Part shown: positions 5,290 through 6,628 of the stretch, piece after piece
How positions within the stretch are numbered: position 1 is the first letter of the stretch
Layout: each line of letters starts with the position of its first letter
NCBI GenBank assembly: GCA_950071955.1
Contig: CATMOC010000209.1
Coordinates: 1-6,628, forward strand
Direction of reading: 5' to 3'
Source of the DNA: an uncultured Mesorhizobium sp.
GTDB lineage: Bacteria; Pseudomonadota; Alphaproteobacteria; Rhizobiales; Rhizobiaceae
Length of the DNA stretch: 6,628 nucleotides
Made by a program: the position numbers and the translations under genes
Notes under the pieces: model-generated
Database searches by the model: none
What the model was told of the DNA's origin: nothing
What the model saw: only the letters and a program-made list of their open reading frames with translations

Positions 5290-6628
5290 TCAGTTGCCCA
5301 GAATGCCCGGCAGGCGCAGGCCTTTCTCGCGGGCGCAATCGAGCGCGTCGTCGTAGCCGGCGTCGGCGTGGCGCATGACGCCCGTGGCCGGGTCGTTCCA
5401 CAGCACGCGCTCCAGCCGGTGGGCGGCTTCCGGGGTGCCGTCGGCGACGATGACCATTCCGGCGTGCTGCGAGAACCCCATGCCGACACCGCCGCCGTGG
5501 TGCAGCGAGACCCAGGTGGCGCCCGAGGCGCAGTTGAGCAGTGCGTTGAGCAGCGGCCAGTCGGAGACGGCGTCGGACCCGTCCTTCATCGCCTCGGTCT
5601 CGCGGTTCGGCGAGGCGACGGAGCCGGAATCGAGATGGTCGCGGCCGATGACGACCGGCGCCTTCCGTTCGCCGCTGGCGACCATCTCGTTGAAGGCGAG
5701 GCCGAGCCGGTGGCGGTCGCCGAGACCGACCCAGCAGATGCGCGCGGGCAGCCCCTGGAAGGCGATGCGCTCGCGCGCCATGTCGAGCCAGCGGTGGAGA
5801 TGTTCGTTGTCGGGCAAGAGCTCCTTCACCTTGGCGTCGGTCCTGTAGATGTCTTCCGGATCGCCCGAGAGGGCGGCCCAGCGGAACGGCCCCACGCCGC
5901 GACAGAAAAGCGGTCTTATGTAAGCAGGCACGAACCCTGGAAAGGCGAAGGCATTCTCGAAACCCTCGTCCTTCGCCACCTGGCGGATGTTGTTGCCGTA
6001 GTCGAGCGTCGGCACGCCGGCATTCCAGAAAGCGACCATAGCCTCGACATGCTCGCGCATGGAATGGCGCGCCGCCTTCTCCACCGCCTTGGGATCGCTC
6101 TCGCGCCTGGCCTTCCATTCGCCGATGGTCCAGCCTTTCGGCAGGTAGCCGTTGAGCGGATCGTGCGCCGAGGTCTGGTCGGTCACCATGTCGGGGCGGA
6201 TGCCACGGCGGTAGAGTTCCGGAACGATCTCGGCGGCGTTTCCCAGCAGGCCTACCGATTTTGCCTCGCCGGCCTTGGTCCAGCGTTCGATCATTTCGAG
6301 CGCCTGGTCGACTGAGGTGGCCTTCTCGTCCAGATAGCGGGTGCGCAAGCGGAAATCGATGCGGGTCTCGTCGCATTCGATGGCAAGGCACGAGGCGCCG
6401 GCCATGACGGCCGCCAGCGGCTGCGCGCCGCCCATGCCGCCGAGGCCAGCGGTCAATATCCACTTACCTTTGAGGTCACCGCCGTAGTGCTGCCGCCCGG
6501 CTTCCACGAAGGTCTCGTAGGTGCCCTGAACGATGCCCTGCGTGCCGATGTAGATCCACGAGCCGGCCGTCATCTGGCCGTACATCATGAGCCCTTTCTT
6601 ATCGAGCTCGTTGAAATGGTCCCAGTCG
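5290..6628 (-). CDS. hutU: Urocanate hydratase (urocanase), N-terminus cut by the window edge
   Basis: The second enzyme of histidine breakdown: it hydrates urocanate to 4-imidazolone-5-propionate using tightly bound NAD+ as an electrophile, in the cytoplasm. About 445 residues are visible of a usual ~555-560, so roughly the first 110 are beyond the right edge; the frame enters open with [22 protein letters not shown]. Conserved landmarks, numbered from the first visible residue, are [18 protein letters not shown] (23-40), the NAD-binding [12 protein letters not shown] (62-73), and the urocanase signature [12 protein letters not shown] (290-301) with the NAD-contacting active-site Cys298. Also seen are [30 protein letters not shown] and a final [19 protein letters not shown], ending GILGN. 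No frameshift is seen. The remaining hut genes probably lie upstream, to the right of the window. The identity is essentially certain. Confidence 0.97.
   Translation of the reverse strand, partial: DWDHFNELDKKGLMMYGQMTAGSWIYIGTQGIVQGTYETFVEAGRQHYGGDLKGKWILTAGLGGMGGAQPLAAVMAGASCLAIECDETRIDFRLRTRYLDEKATSVDQALEMIERWTKAGEAKSVGLLGNAAEIVPELYRRGIRPDMVTDQTSAHDPLNGYLPKGWTIGEWKARRESDPKAVEKAARHSMREHVEAMVAFWNAGVPTLDYGNNIRQVAKDEGFENAFAFPGFVPAYIRPLFCRGVGPFRWAALSGDPEDIYRTDAKVKELLPDNEHLHRWLDMARERIAFQGLPARICWVGLGDRHRLGLAFNEMVASGERKAPVVIGRDHLDSGSVASPNRETEAMKDGSDAVSDWPLLNALLNCASGATWVSLHHGGGVGMGFSQHAGMVIVADGTPEAAHRLERVLWNDPATGVMRHADAGYDDALDCAREKGLRLPGILGN

Noticed and set aside
5219..6463. 414-codon minus-strand frame over hutU, running into the palindrome
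   Set aside because: Arg-rich shadow frame; the hutU frame carries all the urocanase motifs.

Overview
The window is high-GC (mostly about 65-70% G+C), densely coding DNA. Its gene content and protein sequences fit an alphaproteobacterium of the Hyphomicrobiales (Mesorhizobium/Aminobacter-like). This assignment is an inference from protein style, the intergenic palindromic repeats and the hut/aromatic-acid gene set; no search was run.

Layout from left to right. (1) Positions 1-1055, minus strand: one open frame running off the left edge. Its first ~232 codons are a clear intradiol ring-cleavage dioxygenase (hydroxyquinol/catechol 1,2-dioxygenase type). From about position 362 downward the protein changes, in frame, into the C-terminal part of a LOG-family (TIGR00730, lysine-decarboxylase-like Rossmann) protein, and G+C falls to about 55%. 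This is either a real gene fusion or, more likely, a chimeric join of two unrelated sequences across a short shared stretch; it is the most unusual thing here. (2) 1056-1156: divergent control region. (3) 1157-2107, plus strand: LysR-type regulator, the probable regulator of the dioxygenase, with a palindromic T-N11-A site overlapping its own start codon. (4) 2180-2590, minus: a small uncharacterised protein convergent with the regulator. (5) About 2591-3468: no gene, but three tandem ~260-bp repeat units, each holding a ~190-bp palindromic element bounded by 11-bp inverted termini. (6) 3469-5089, minus: a compact three-gene operon read leftwards in the order carboxymuconolactone decarboxylase-family protein, 3-hydroxyisobutyrate dehydrogenase-family oxidoreductase, ArsC/Spx-family thioredoxin-fold protein, with gaps of 5 and 2 nt. 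(7) 5210-5274: a 65-bp near-perfect palindrome. (8) 5290-6628, minus: urocanate hydratase (hutU), cut at its N-terminus by the right edge.

How the genes relate: HutU converts urocanate to imidazolone propionate in histidine breakdown. The two leading genes of the three-gene operon look catabolic (a small decarboxylase/AhpD-fold protein and a beta-hydroxyacid dehydrogenase) and lie on the same strand as hutU, but the long palindrome separates them from it. The dioxygenase/LysR pair is a classic divergent regulator-target arrangement for ring cleavage of a catechol or hydroxyquinol-like compound. I see no RNA gene, CRISPR array, transposase or phage gene, and no clear evidence of a new defence or other multi-gene system; the items worth a second look are the gene chimera, the tandem palindromic repeats and the long perfect hairpin.
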